A DNA stretch of 64,000 nt from JAAYJT01 sp037445555 (GCA_037445555.1 JBBIKG010000005.1:62001-126000); one strand, 5' to 3'; shown: positions 1-9,008, counted from the stretch's first letter. Numbers and translations are program-made. Notes: a model not told the origin generated them from the letters alone.

Positions 1-105
1 GCAATCAGCAATGCATATTCCGGTCCTGATACACAAAAGCACATATATGTGCTCAATGAGCACATCCTTGTCAAAGAGTATCCATGGGAAATATTCAAGA
101 CATAA
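1..105 (+). CDS. C-terminal tail of an unidentified protein (5' end outside window)
   Basis: An open frame enters from the left edge and runs 34 codons to a TAA at 103-105. The peptide ends in VKEYPWEIFKT. It is too short to assign to a family. It is co-directional with the hydrogenase operon that starts 54 bases later, so it could be the gene just upstream of that operon. The reading frame is supported only by being open, so it could also be chance. Confidence 0.35.
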   Translation, partial: AISNAYSGPDTQKHIYVLNEHILVKEYPWEIFKT

Positions 106-159
106 CATCAGATAATTTTATACCTACCAACAACCAATGCCATATAATTTAAACCGTTT

Positions 160-1089
160 ATGACCCTGCAATTATTGCATATATTGGTATTTCCCGGGCT
201 CATGTTTATACTTGCAGCCGGGGTACTGTTATCATGGTTCGACCGCAAGGTGACCGCCTGGGTCCAGTTTCGGAAGGGCCCCCCGATCCTGCAGCCTCTT
301 TATGACCTCGTCAAGCTGTTTTCGAAGGAAGTCATTCTCCCCCGCAATGCCAGCCGGGGATCATTCTTGCTTGCACCCATTTTTTCAGCTTCAGGAGCCT
401 TTGTGGCCGGATTGTTGATCCTTTTTCCGGCATTTGGTATAACTACTGGATTTGAGGGCGATATCATCGTGATTTTTTACCTGCTTGCCGTCCCCTCGCT
501 GAGTTACATAATCGGTGCGATGTCGAGCGGTAACCAGTTGGCGTCCTTAGGAGCCTCACGTGAGATGAAACTCATCATCGGCTACGAATTGTGCTTCCTA
601 CTCATCCTTGCTGCGATCATCTTGAAAGCCGGATTTGTTATAAAGCTGGCAGACATCATCGCCTATCAGCAGGCAAATGGTGCGCTGATCGGAAGTGTTT
701 CGGGTGCTATGCTATTCGCAGCATTGCTCATGGTTTGGCAAGCTAAACTGGGATTTGTACCGTTCGATGCCGCGGAAGCCGAGACCGAGATAGCTTCCGG
801 TTTTCTGATCGAATATTCAGGGCCACCGCTGGCCTTCATCAGAATATCTAAATACATCCTCTTGCTAGTGTTGCCAGTATTTGCAGTATGTCTCCTGCTT
901 GGGGGAATACTTCTTCAGGGGTGGGGAATTGTGTGTGGTCCGGCAAAAATAGTATTGTTGGTACTGCTTGCTACATTGATCAGGAATACAAACCCGAGAG
1001 TTACCATCAGCCAGGCAATGAGGTTCTTTTTTGTGTGGATGAATCTGGTTGTCGTTGGTGCCATTGTGTTGAATTATATAGGAATTTAA
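160..1089 (+). CDS. mbhM: Group 4 [NiFe] hydrogenase membrane subunit M (NuoH/EchB-like)
   Basis: This 309-residue, strongly hydrophobic protein has about eight membrane segments and the features of the NuoH/HycD/EchB family. These include the early loop FDRKVTAWVQFRKGP and the acidic loop near residue 205, PFDAAEAETEIASG, which in complex I lines the quinone-side cavity. It would anchor the hydrogenase peripheral arm to the ion-pumping membrane arm. It is the first gene of the operon and is followed 11 bases later by the small subunit. A NuoH of true complex I is unlikely because the next genes encode hydrogenase subunits and no quinone-type module is present. Confidence 0.9.
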   Translation: MTLQLLHILVFPGLMFILAAGVLLSWFDRKVTAWVQFRKGPPILQPLYDLVKLFSKEVILPRNASRGSFLLAPIFSASGAFVAGLLILFPAFGITTGFEGDIIVIFYLLAVPSLSYIIGAMSSGNQLASLGASREMKLIIGYELCFLLILAAIILKAGFVIKLADIIAYQQANGALIGSVSGAMLFAALLMVWQAKLGFVPFDAAEAETEIASGFLIEYSGPPLAFIRISKYILLLVLPVFAVCLLLGGILLQGWGIVCGPAKIVLLVLLATLIRNTNPRVTISQAMRFFFVWMNLVVVGAIVLNYIGI

Positions 1090-1100
1090 CATCAAATATC

Positions 1101-1517
1101 GTGGGCTTCAAAGAGTATTGTTTCAAAAAGTCGTTATGGCTCTATCACTTCGGAGGGGCATCGTGCAACAACTGCGACATCGAAATTCTCGACTGCCTGA
1201 CGCCCCGCTACGATGTGGAACGCTTTGGTATGGTGTTGGTTGGTAGTGTCAGGCATGCCGACGTACTGCTGGTGAACGGAAGCATCAACACCAAGTGCAG
1301 GGACAGACTGCTGGATATTTATCGCCAGGCTCCCAAACCGATTGTTGTTGTCGCAATCGGCGCCTGCGGATGCACCGGGGGTGTGTTTGCTGACGGAAAC
1401 ACGTTTGCCGGGCCGGTTGACAAAATCATTCCGGTGGATGTGTACATCCCAGGATGCCCTCCAAAGCCAGAGGCAATACTTGCCGGGATTGTGAATTTTT
1501 TAAACAAGAAAAACTAA
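1101..1517 (+). CDS. mbhJ: Group 4 [NiFe] hydrogenase small subunit (NuoB/EchC-like)
   Basis: This subunit of 138 residues carries the proximal [4Fe-4S] cluster that passes electrons to the NiFe site. The cysteine pattern of the family is visible: ASCNNCDIE near residue 25, GACGCTGG near 90 and PGCPPKPEAI near 115. The reading frame is open further upstream to 888, inside mbhM, but homology begins at about 1101. I chose the GTG at 1101, 11 bases after the mbhM stop, because it gives the short length usual for EchC/MbhJ. The start is the least certain part of the call. Confidence 0.88.
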   Translation: MGFKEYCFKKSLWLYHFGGASCNNCDIEILDCLTPRYDVERFGMVLVGSVRHADVLLVNGSINTKCRDRLLDIYRQAPKPIVVVAIGACGCTGGVFADGNTFAGPVDKIIPVDVYIPGCPPKPEAILAGIVNFLNKKN

Positions 1518-1523
1518 TACGTC

Positions 1524-1958
1524 ATGGAGAGCCAGGAACTGGTGGAACTGATGAAGTTCAAATTCAAATCCGACATCGTACGAACCCATGTCAGGTTCAA
1601 GAATCGCATCCATGCAGAAGTAAAGCGTGAAGTCCTTTTTGCATTGGCATCATGGCTATTCAAAGACAACGGGCTACGATTCATCATTGCGTCAGCCAGC
1701 GACCTTGGCCACTGTTTTGAAATATTCTATCATTTCAGTCATGATAAAACCGGACTAGTGCTGAATCTTCAGGTCTTTTTACCCTATGACAAGCCAGAAA
1801 CGGAATCGCTCGTCCCACTCTTTGTTGCCGCCGACTGGATTGAGCGTGAGATGCATGAGCTCTTTGGCATCCGTTTCAAAAACCACCCACACCTGGCACC
1901 CTTGCTCTCCAACGGAAACTGGAAATCTGACAATTTCCCATATGCTCACAAACATTGA
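1524..1958 (+). CDS. mbhK: Hydrogenase NuoC-like subunit (30 kDa subunit family)
   Basis: The 144-residue protein resembles the NuoC/EchD/MbhK subunit. The family signature is seen as ADWIEREMHELFGIRFKNHP in the second half, and the chain ends shortly after it, as is normal for hydrogenase versions. It has no cofactor and packs against the large subunit. It lies 6 bases after the small subunit, and its stop overlaps the possible TTG start of the large subunit, which indicates translational coupling. Confidence 0.87.
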   Translation: MESQELVELMKFKFKSDIVRTHVRFKNRIHAEVKREVLFALASWLFKDNGLRFIIASASDLGHCFEIFYHFSHDKTGLVLNLQVFLPYDKPETESLVPLFVAADWIEREMHELFGIRFKNHPHLAPLLSNGNWKSDNFPYAHKH

Positions 1959-3163
1959 AAAAAATTGAAATGAAGACAGTAATACCCGTAGGGCCCTACC
2001 ACCCGCTTCAGGAAGAACCTGAATTATTTAAGCTTTACTGCGACGGCGAAACGGTTGTGGACATCGAGTGGGAAACAGGTTACAATCACAGGGGGATTGA
2101 AAAAATTAACGAGTCAAAGACCTTTGAACAGGTGTTTTTCGTGGTTGAAAGAATCTGCGGCATTTGCTCTACGTCTCACCCATTTGCATATGCCAACGCT
2201 GTCGAAGAGATTGCTAAGGTAAACGTGCCTGACCGCGCCAAATATATACGCTGCATCATTGCCGAGCTCGAAAGGTTGCACAGCCATCTTCTATGGGTGG
2301 GTCTGGCCGGGCATTTTATCGGATACAACACTGTTTTCATGTGGGCCTGGAAATATCGTGAGCCTGTGCTCGACCTCTTCGAAATGATTACCGGCAACCG
2401 AAACTCTTATGCCATGTTCAAAATTGGCGGAGTGCGTCGCGATATTACTTCGCGCCAGATACCCGCCATAAGGAAGATTCTCGACGGGCTCATCCCGAAG
2501 ATTGATATGCTGCTGGGTGCTGTTTTGGATGACCCGGTTATTCATGCACGCACCAAAGGTGTGGGGGTTATCACCCGACAGGATGCCATCGATTATTGTG
2601 CCGTTGGCCCCACCGCCCGGGCGTCGGGTCTGGCCATCGATATACGCAAGGATGATCCTTATGCTGCCTACGGAATGCTTGACTGGAAAGTGATTACCCG
2701 CGACGAAGGAGATGTGTTTGCCAAAGCGGCTGTCAGGTTCCTTGAAATGTTTGAGTCCGTCAAGATCATTCGTCAATCACTTGACGCCATGGAACGACTG
2801 CCCGAAGGAGTCATCGACACAAAAGTGAAAAACATCCCGGTGGGTACAGGCACGGGCCGGGCTGAAGCGCCACGGGGCGAAGTGTTTCATTTTGTCAAAT
2901 GCGACGGATCAAACAGCCCTGTGAGGCATAAAATAAGAGCTCCGAGCTACGTGAATATTGCCACATTTAAAAAATCATGTGTGGGTCAGAGCATTTCCGA
3001 CGCCACCCTGTCACTAGCCGCTGTTGACCCCTGTTATTGCTGCACCGAAAGGATGGCATTCGCGATTGACGCAAACAGCGGGAAAAAGATTATGGATGGA
3101 AACGACCTGATCCGAATCTCACAAAAAAGAACCGAAGAGCTTAGAAGAAAACTTAAACAATAG
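1955..3163 (+). CDS. mbhL: Group 4 [NiFe] hydrogenase large (catalytic) subunit
   Basis: This is the catalytic subunit that reduces protons with electrons from ferredoxin. Both nickel-binding motifs are intact: RICGIC at residues 66-71 and DPCYCCTER at 358-366, so it is a true hydrogenase and not a NuoD that has lost its metal site. A 36-residue tail follows the R-M junction after the second motif. E. coli HycE has a similar tail that is removed by HycI, and a protease of that family is encoded at the end of this operon. Two starts are possible: TTG at 1955 (402 aa, overlapping the previous stop) or ATG at 1970 (397 aa, beginning MKTVIPVGPYHP). The ATG is the more usual codon. Confidence 0.93.
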   Translation: MKKIEMKTVIPVGPYHPLQEEPELFKLYCDGETVVDIEWETGYNHRGIEKINESKTFEQVFFVVERICGICSTSHPFAYANAVEEIAKVNVPDRAKYIRCIIAELERLHSHLLWVGLAGHFIGYNTVFMWAWKYREPVLDLFEMITGNRNSYAMFKIGGVRRDITSRQIPAIRKILDGLIPKIDMLLGAVLDDPVIHARTKGVGVITRQDAIDYCAVGPTARASGLAIDIRKDDPYAAYGMLDWKVITRDEGDVFAKAAVRFLEMFESVKIIRQSLDAMERLPEGVIDTKVKNIPVGTGTGRAEAPRGEVFHFVKCDGSNSPVRHKIRAPSYVNIATFKKSCVGQSISDATLSLAAVDPCYCCTERMAFAIDANSGKKIMDGNDLIRISQKRTEELRRKLKQ

Positions 3164-3170
3164 AGTATAC

Positions 3171-5033
3171 ATGAACGAGCTGTTTTACATCATATTTCTG
3201 CCTGTCGCAGTCGGTGTGATACTTTATTTTATCCCCGACAAACTAATGAAGTTGAAAAGCACAATTTCGATCTTGGTGGCAGCGATTGTGATGTTTTTTT
3301 CATTCATTGTTTTCAGCACCGACAGCCACATGGTTTCGCTGAACCCTGGCCCGGGATCTTTCACTGAAACCTCGTTTCTGGGGCAATTGCTGGCCGCACT
3401 TTCTTCTTTTCTTGTCTTCAGGCTGGATCCCTTAAGCAAACTTTTAATCATATTTTCCGGCTTGTTTGCCACCCTCATTCTCATCTATTCCATCATATAC
3501 ATCTCGCCGCGGAAAATGCCGGCCAATTATTACGCAAACTTCCTTCTGACCTTAGGTTGTGCCACCGGGGCAATACTGGCCGACAATTTGCTGATGTTCG
3601 TGTTTTTCTGGGGAGTACTCGGAATGACACTCTATTTGCTTATCAAAGGCGAATCGGATGCCAGCTCGGCGGCAGCGAAAAAAACGTTTATACTAATCGG
3701 CGCCTCCGATGGATTGATGATACTCGGTGTTGCTATGATTTACATGCTTACCGCAACTTTCCGCATCTCTGAGCTTAATCTCCAGACTTCAAACTGGATC
3801 GAGGTGACGGCATTTCTGTGTGTGTTGGTGGGAGCATTTACAAAGGCCGGCGCATTTCCGTTCCACACATGGATACCCGATTTTGTGCAATATGCACCGG
3901 CCAGTTCTACCGCCTATCTCCCTGCTTCACTCGATAAGCTGCTGGGCATCTACCTTCTGGCACGTCTATGCAACGAAATGTTTGTACTGAATGAGTGGCT
4001 CACGCTGGGTTTGCTCATTATAGGGGTGTTTACCATCATTATTGCGGTTCTGATGGCACTGATACAACATAATTATAAGCGCCTGCTCGGATATCATGCC
4101 GTGTCACAGGTCGGTTACATGGTCACCGGCTTGGCTCTCGGCACTCCACTGGGCATAGCAGGCGGTCTGTTTCATATGATAAACCATGCTCTCTACAAAA
4201 GCGGACTCTTCTTGTCTGCCGGTGCGGTGGACCGCATGACCGGCAAAGAAGACATCAAAGACCTCGGAGGTCTTTCCCGCGCCATGCCATTCACATTTTT
4301 TTCGTCGGTTATTTTCGCTCTGTCCATATCCGGGATTCCTCCACTCAACGGCTTTGCCTCAAAGTGGCTAATTTATCAGGGCATCATTGATTTCGGACAA
4401 AAACCGGGCATCGCCAATCAGCTGTGGATGCTCTGGCTTGGCCTGGCAGTATTTGGCTCAGCCCTGACCCTGGCAAGCTTCATTAAGTTCATCAGCGGCA
4501 TTTTCTGGGGTAAAATCAAAGAAACCCACCAAAGCCTCAAAAAAGTATCACCCTTTTTGTGGGGACCTCAGATCATCATAGCCTTGCTATGCATTGGATT
4601 TGGTGTGCTGGCCAACATCTGGACGATACCCAAACTCATTATGCCTCTCACCGGCGAATTTTCATACGTCGGCGTATGGCAATCATCCACTGTTTCGCTG
4701 CTTGTCCTGTTGTCGGTCTTGGTTGGTGTTGTCATCTATTTCATGACCAATGTTCGCCGGATAAGGGTTGAGGAAAATTTTATGCTTGGAGAGAAACCTA
4801 TACGCGATACAGGATTCCCGGCACTCGAATATTACAAAACCATCAGCCAGGCATCTCCGATCGCAGCGATCTATAAAAAAGCCGAAAAAAAATGGTTTGA
4901 CATTTATGATATAGGCATACACCTTGTGCTGGGATTCAGCAAAAGCCTGAGCTCCCTGCACAGTGGAATACTGCCGGTGTACACCATCTGGATTTTAGCA
5001 GGCCTATTGGTAATGTTGATCATACTCAGTTAA
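3171..5033 (+). CDS. NuoL/MrpA-type antiporter-like membrane subunit
   Basis: The 620-residue integral membrane protein belongs to the proton-conducting NuoL/M/N and MrpA/D family. The conserved lysine regions are present: GAFTKAGAFPFHTWIPD (K225), PASLDKLLGIYL (K256) and the histidine-rich stretch FHMINHALYKSGLF near 333-346. At the position of the conserved TM5 glutamate it reads FFWGVLG, with Gly148 where most relatives have Glu. It corresponds to the N-terminal two thirds of MrpA; the MrpA C-terminal part is encoded by the next gene. It begins 7 bases after the large subunit, so it belongs to the hydrogenase complex. Confidence 0.88.
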   Translation: MNELFYIIFLPVAVGVILYFIPDKLMKLKSTISILVAAIVMFFSFIVFSTDSHMVSLNPGPGSFTETSFLGQLLAALSSFLVFRLDPLSKLLIIFSGLFATLILIYSIIYISPRKMPANYYANFLLTLGCATGAILADNLLMFVFFWGVLGMTLYLLIKGESDASSAAAKKTFILIGASDGLMILGVAMIYMLTATFRISELNLQTSNWIEVTAFLCVLVGAFTKAGAFPFHTWIPDFVQYAPASSTAYLPASLDKLLGIYLLARLCNEMFVLNEWLTLGLLIIGVFTIIIAVLMALIQHNYKRLLGYHAVSQVGYMVTGLALGTPLGIAGGLFHMINHALYKSGLFLSAGAVDRMTGKEDIKDLGGLSRAMPFTFFSSVIFALSISGIPPLNGFASKWLIYQGIIDFGQKPGIANQLWMLWLGLAVFGSALTLASFIKFISGIFWGKIKETHQSLKKVSPFLWGPQIIIALLCIGFGVLANIWTIPKLIMPLTGEFSYVGVWQSSTVSLLVLLSVLVGVVIYFMTNVRRIRVEENFMLGEKPIRDTGFPALEYYKTISQASPIAAIYKKAEKKWFDIYDIGIHLVLGFSKSLSSLHSGILPVYTIWILAGLLVMLIILS

Positions 5034-5047
5034 CACGCACAAGGTAT

Positions 5048-5608
5048 ATGGAATGGATTATTGCTATACTTCTGATATTAATGATTGCAGGCGCAATCTA
5101 TACATTACATGCCCGCGACTTGATTTCAGCCATCATCTCCTATGGGATCATCGGCTTTGCGCTAGTTATTATCTTTCTGTTCCTTCAGGCGCCGGATCTG
5201 GCAATTGTCCAGATCGTCGTCGAAATCATTACCATGATCATGATGATTGCGGTTGTTCGCAACAGTAACAGGGACGACCTGCAGGAAGGAGCGACGATAA
5301 AAATCAAAGGCCAGCGCTATATCAACATTGGCTCGGCCTTATATTTACTGGCAGCAATAGCCCTGTGCGGTGGCCTTGCTTACTATTTTTCCCTTTCCAT
5401 CCAGGCCCTCGACCCGTTTGGCGCTCACAGCACCCGCATGGCAACAGCTTACATTGAAAAAGGAGCGGAACTAACCGGCAGCGCTAACCTGGTCACAGGC
5501 ATACTATTCGATTTCAGAGGCTATGACACGCTGGGCGAAGCTACTATTCTGCTCACGGCAGTGATTGGTATTCTAACTGTGTTAAGAATAAAAGGCAAGA
5601 AAACATGA
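5048..5608 (+). CDS. MrpA C-terminal module (MbhD plus MbhE-like)
   Basis: This 186-residue membrane protein matches the part of MrpA that Pyrococcus Mbh encodes as MbhD and MbhE. The first segment (about 1-75) has the MbhD pattern SAIISYGIIGF followed by QAPDLAIVQIVVEIITM. The second (about 95-186) contains LVTGILFDFRGYDTLGEATILL, the MbhE/MrpA end. Here D and E are one gene, separate from the NuoL-like gene upstream. In MrpA this region is thought to take part in sodium handling. The stop overlaps the next start by four bases. Confidence 0.85.
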   Translation: MEWIIAILLILMIAGAIYTLHARDLISAIISYGIIGFALVIIFLFLQAPDLAIVQIVVEIITMIMMIAVVRNSNRDDLQEGATIKIKGQRYINIGSALYLLAAIALCGGLAYYFSLSIQALDPFGAHSTRMATAYIEKGAELTGSANLVTGILFDFRGYDTLGEATILLTAVIGILTVLRIKGKKT

Positions 5609-6039
5609 AAGGAATGACGGGTATTGTTAAGAAAGTTACCCAGTTACTCAGCGGGGTGATCTTTCTTTTTGGCGTTTATATTATCTTTCACGGCCATCTC
5701 ACTCCCGGAGGAGGATTTGCCGGCGGAACCATCATTGCCGGCGCCTTTATTCTTATAGTGCTGGCCTTTGGCGATCATGTCATGCACTTGAGGGCTATCA
5801 AAGAAGATTCTTCGCGCCTAGAAAGCTTCGCCATATTCCTGTTCCTGGTTTTTGCGGTGGTGGGAATGCTTATGATTCCCTCCGCGTTCTTCAGAAACTA
5901 TTTTCCAATGGGAAAGGTAGGCGATATGCTAAGCGCCGGAATCATTCCGCTTTACAATATTTTTATCGGAATTGAGGTGGCCGCTGCCCTCTTTACTGCA
6001 TTCCTGGCTTTCCTAATTTTAAAAGAGGAGGACAAATGA
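5605..6039 (+). CDS. mrpB: MrpB/MnhB-like antiporter subunit
   Basis: This small membrane protein of 144 residues has four predicted helices and the MnhB signature GHLTPGGGFAGGTIIAGAF near residues 30-48. It is equivalent to MbhF of Pyrococcus. It overlaps the genes on both sides by four bases (ATGA), so translation is tightly coupled with the MrpA C-terminal module and MrpC. Confidence 0.9.
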   Translation: MKGMTGIVKKVTQLLSGVIFLFGVYIIFHGHLTPGGGFAGGTIIAGAFILIVLAFGDHVMHLRAIKEDSSRLESFAIFLFLVFAVVGMLMIPSAFFRNYFPMGKVGDMLSAGIIPLYNIFIGIEVAAALFTAFLAFLILKEEDK

Positions 6040-6374
6040 TGCTCTACATACTTTGCTTTATTTTATTCCTGGTGGGCATGTATGGTGTCATCACCCGGCG
6101 AAACGTCATCAAAATCGTCCTGAGCATCTGCATCATGGAATATGCCCTCAACCTCCTGTTTGCTCTAATTGGCTACATACAGGGTGGAAAGGCACCCATA
6201 CTCACAAAAGCCTCCGCAAATGAAACATTTGTCGACCCATTGCCACAGGCCATGGTGCTGACGGTCATCGTCATCGGGCTGGCTACTACCGCCATGCTGA
6301 TGGCAATTGCCATCAGATTGTACCGCAAACACAACACCTTTGACATCAGAGATATTAATACGCTAAAAGGGTAA
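6036..6374 (+). CDS. mrpC: MrpC/NuoK-like antiporter subunit
   Basis: This 112-residue protein with three helices belongs to the NuoK/MnhC family. Its signature is the acidic residue in SICIMEYALNLLFALIGY and the C-terminal block DPLPQAMVLTVIVIGLA. It is the MbhG equivalent. A purine-rich GAGGAGG lies just before the start, inside the end of mrpB. Two successive ATG codons (6036 and 6039) could both serve as start. Confidence 0.9.
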   Translation: MMLYILCFILFLVGMYGVITRRNVIKIVLSICIMEYALNLLFALIGYIQGGKAPILTKASANETFVDPLPQAMVLTVIVIGLATTAMLMAIAIRLYRKHNTFDIRDINTLKG

Positions 6375-6377
6375 GAG

Positions 6378-7916
6378 ATGAACCACTGGATTCCTTTATA
6401 CGTAATAGTGCCACTGGCTGCAGCATTTCTGGTTCTGATTCTGGCCAGCCGCATCAAATGGCCTGAAAAGTACCTGACATCCCTGGCCATGTTAGGTCTG
6501 GTGGTACTGAGCATCGCAGGTTTCTTCTTTGTATCATCGTTCCCTGTAACGTATTACATTGGCGGATGGGAACCCATCTCGGGTATACCGGTAGGGATTC
6601 ATTTTGTAGTGGACGGGCTCACCATCCTGATGCTGTGCATCATAAATATCATCGGATTCCTGGCCGCATTTTTTTCAATCGGATATATAAGACAGTTTAC
6701 AGGCGAGAAATACTTTTACGCCCTGTTTTGCCTGATGGTGGCCGGAATGAACGGAGTAGTGCTTGCCGGCGACCTCTTCAATATGTTTATCTTTCTCGAA
6801 ATCGCCGTGATTGCTTCCTATGCGCTGGTAGCTTTTGGCGTGGGCAAAGAAGAACTTGAAGCTTCATTCAAATACCAGGTGCTGGGAGGCATTGCGTCAC
6901 TGCTTATCATTCTTGGATTAGCCATGGTGTATTGGCAGACTAAGACGCTCAACATTGCTGATATCGCCTCGGTACTGAAAGGGATTAATAACAGCCAGTA
7001 CCTGTGGTTTACCCAGCTAGTTTTCATTGCCGGATTTGGGCTAAAAGCGGCCATTATCCCGTTTCATGCATGGCTTCCTGATGCACATTCATCGGCTCCT
7101 TCACCCATCTCAGCCATGCTCTCCGGCGTTCTGATCAAAGCCATCGGTATATATGCCCTCTTACGCCTGTTTTTCAACATGTTTGAAATCAACAGCCAGA
7201 TTGCATGGTTATTCCTAGTGCTGGGCACCCTGTCCATGGTCATAGGTGTGTTTCTTGCCATAGGCCAATGGGATTTCAAACGTCTGCTGGCCTATCACAG
7301 CATCAGCCAGATGGGCTATGTAGTTGTAGGTATTGGTATGGGTATGCTGATCCTGGCCCGGCAGGGCGATGAAGCTACCGCCACACTGGCCATAGTTGGC
7401 GGACTGTTTCACATGGTAAACCATGCTGTGTTCAAAGGATTGCTATTTCTCAATGCAGGAGCAGTGGAGATGCAGACCGGAACCCGAAACCTAAAATATC
7501 TTGGGGGCCTTTCGTCAAACCTTCCTGTCACTTCTGCCACCTGCCTGAGTGCATCCATGGCCATTTCGGGCATACCCCCCTTCAATGGGTTCTTCAGCAA
7601 ACTGATCATCATCGTTGCGGCTATTCTGGCAAAACAATACTTGATTGCTGTGCTGGCGGTGGTGGTGAGCATTATCACACTGGCCTCTTTCACCAAGGTG
7701 CAGAAATATGCTTTTTACGGCACTCCGATTAAAACTGCGATAGGTAAAATCAAAGAGGTGCCTTTTGTCATGCTCTTCTCCATGATTGTGATGGCGCTTC
7801 TCACCTTGCTGCTGAGCCTACTTGTCATCCCCGGCGTCAGGGCAATCGTGCTTGACCCTGCCGTCGAATCGCTATTTAGAACCATCCAATATTCAATACC
7901 CATATCAGGCTTCTGA
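6378..7916 (+). CDS. mrpD: MrpD-type antiporter-like membrane subunit
   Basis: This 512-residue member of the NuoL/M/N and MrpA/D family is the MbhH equivalent. The expected ion-path residues are visible: Glu141 in FIFLEIAVIASYAL (TM5), Lys223 in GFGLKAAIIPFHAWLPD (TM7), Lys254 in SGVLIKAIGIYALL (TM8), and the block FHMVNHAVFKGLLFLNAG. Unlike the NuoL-like protein upstream it keeps the TM5 glutamate, so it looks like a fully competent pump or antiporter unit. It starts 3 bases after mrpC. Confidence 0.92.
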   Translation: MNHWIPLYVIVPLAAAFLVLILASRIKWPEKYLTSLAMLGLVVLSIAGFFFVSSFPVTYYIGGWEPISGIPVGIHFVVDGLTILMLCIINIIGFLAAFFSIGYIRQFTGEKYFYALFCLMVAGMNGVVLAGDLFNMFIFLEIAVIASYALVAFGVGKEELEASFKYQVLGGIASLLIILGLAMVYWQTKTLNIADIASVLKGINNSQYLWFTQLVFIAGFGLKAAIIPFHAWLPDAHSSAPSPISAMLSGVLIKAIGIYALLRLFFNMFEINSQIAWLFLVLGTLSMVIGVFLAIGQWDFKRLLAYHSISQMGYVVVGIGMGMLILARQGDEATATLAIVGGLFHMVNHAVFKGLLFLNAGAVEMQTGTRNLKYLGGLSSNLPVTSATCLSASMAISGIPPFNGFFSKLIIIVAAILAKQYLIAVLAVVVSIITLASFTKVQKYAFYGTPIKTAIGKIKEVPFVMLFSMIVMALLTLLLSLLVIPGVRAIVLDPAVESLFRTIQYSIPISGF

Positions 7917-7917
7917 C

Positions 7918-8403
7918 ATGAAAAAAGTTGCACTGTTCCTGACACTTTTCACTATCTGGTTGATATTCACCTTCAACCTGCAGTTGGCTAGCATTGTTGC
8001 CGGAATCATAGCATCATTTACGGCCACAGTTATTTTTTCGGGGCATTCGCTCAGCTTTTCAGGGAAACTGCTTCAACCGGCCCGCTATTTTTGGGCTGTT
8101 CTGTATCTGATCATCTTTATCTGGGAATGTATTAAGGCTAATTTCGATGTTGCCTACCGCGTGCTTCACCCTGCTTTGCCCATTCATCCCGGAATCGTGA
8201 AAGTAAGACTCGGCATACAATCTGACATTGGCCGTACCATCCTGGCCAACTCGATCACCATGACTCCCGGAACCATAACCGTCGATATCATCGGCGACTA
8301 CATTTATATTCACTGGATAAACATCACCAGCAACGACGCCAGTGTGTATTCTGATCGTATCTGCGGAAAATTTGAAAAATATATCAGGAGGATTTTCGAA
8401 TGA
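7918..8403 (+). CDS. mrpE: MrpE/MnhE-like antiporter subunit
   Basis: This 161-residue protein belongs to the MnhE family, with two N-terminal membrane segments and a soluble C-terminal part. Family features include HPGIVKVRLGIQSDIGRTIL and NSITMTPGTITVDI. The frame is open upstream into mrpD, but the ATG at 7918, one base after the mrpD stop, places the hydrophobic N-terminus (MKKVALFLTLFTIWLIF) correctly. It is equivalent to MbhA. Confidence 0.9.
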   Translation: MKKVALFLTLFTIWLIFTFNLQLASIVAGIIASFTATVIFSGHSLSFSGKLLQPARYFWAVLYLIIFIWECIKANFDVAYRVLHPALPIHPGIVKVRLGIQSDIGRTILANSITMTPGTITVDIIGDYIYIHWINITSNDASVYSDRICGKFEKYIRRIFE

Positions 8404-8666
8404 GCCAGTTAGTCAGCATTTTTCTTTACATTCTGATAGGCATGTGTTTTCTGTGCTTTTACCGGGTGGTCAGAGGCCCTACCATCGCCGATCGCCTTGT
8501 AGCCATCGACATCTTAGGTATCCTCGTCGTTGGGATAACCGCAATTCTGGCCTTCGAAACAGGCATAAGCTACATTTTGGATATAGGAATAGCCTGGATT
8601 ATCCTTAGTTTCATTGGTACGCTGACACTTGCAAAATATTTAGGGAGGAACAAGCTCAATGAGTGA
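8400..8666 (+). CDS. mrpF: MrpF/MnhF-like antiporter subunit
   Basis: This small membrane protein of 88 residues has three helices and the MrpF signature RVVRGPTIADRLVAIDILG near residues 20-38. The aspartate in this motif is conserved in the family. It overlaps mrpE by four bases and mrpG by eight. Confidence 0.9.
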   Translation: MSQLVSIFLYILIGMCFLCFYRVVRGPTIADRLVAIDILGILVVGITAILAFETGISYILDIGIAWIILSFIGTLTLAKYLGRNKLNE

Positions 8667-9003
8667 AAAAATTAGCTACACACTGATTATTATTGGCCTG
8701 TTGTTCGATTTTTTCGGATGCCTCGGCCTGATAAGGCTGCCTGACGTGTACAACCGGCTTCAGTCAGCCACCAAATGTGTTACTTTGGGAACCTGGTGTA
8801 TTTTGCTCGCACAGGTTGTACGGTATGGCTTCAGCGAAACGGGTGTAAAAGCATTCATCAGCATTCCTTTGCTATTCCTGGCTTCCACTGTGGCAGCGCA
8901 TTCACTCGTAAGGGGAGCATACCATTACAAAATAAAACTCTGGGAAAAAAGTGTGAAAGATGAATATGGCACTGATGTCAGTCAGGGCGAGAAACAGAAT
9001 TAA
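8659..9003 (+). CDS. mrpG: MrpG/MnhG-like antiporter subunit
   Basis: This 114-residue protein has three helices and the family signature GCLGLIRLPDVYNRLQSATK near residues 20-39. The hydrophilic tail after residue 95 is longer than the membrane core needs and has no recognised motif. With it the full set of Mrp-type subunits A-G is present in this operon. Confidence 0.9.
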   Translation: MSEKISYTLIIIGLLFDFFGCLGLIRLPDVYNRLQSATKCVTLGTWCILLAQVVRYGFSETGVKAFISIPLLFLASTVAAHSLVRGAYHYKIKLWEKSVKDEYGTDVSQGEKQN

Positions 9004-9008
9004 AAGTC

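Noticed and set aside
888..1100. A longer N-terminus for the small hydrogenase subunit, reaching back to 888.
   Set aside because: It would overlap 200 bases of mbhM, has no family similarity, and small subunits of this type are short.
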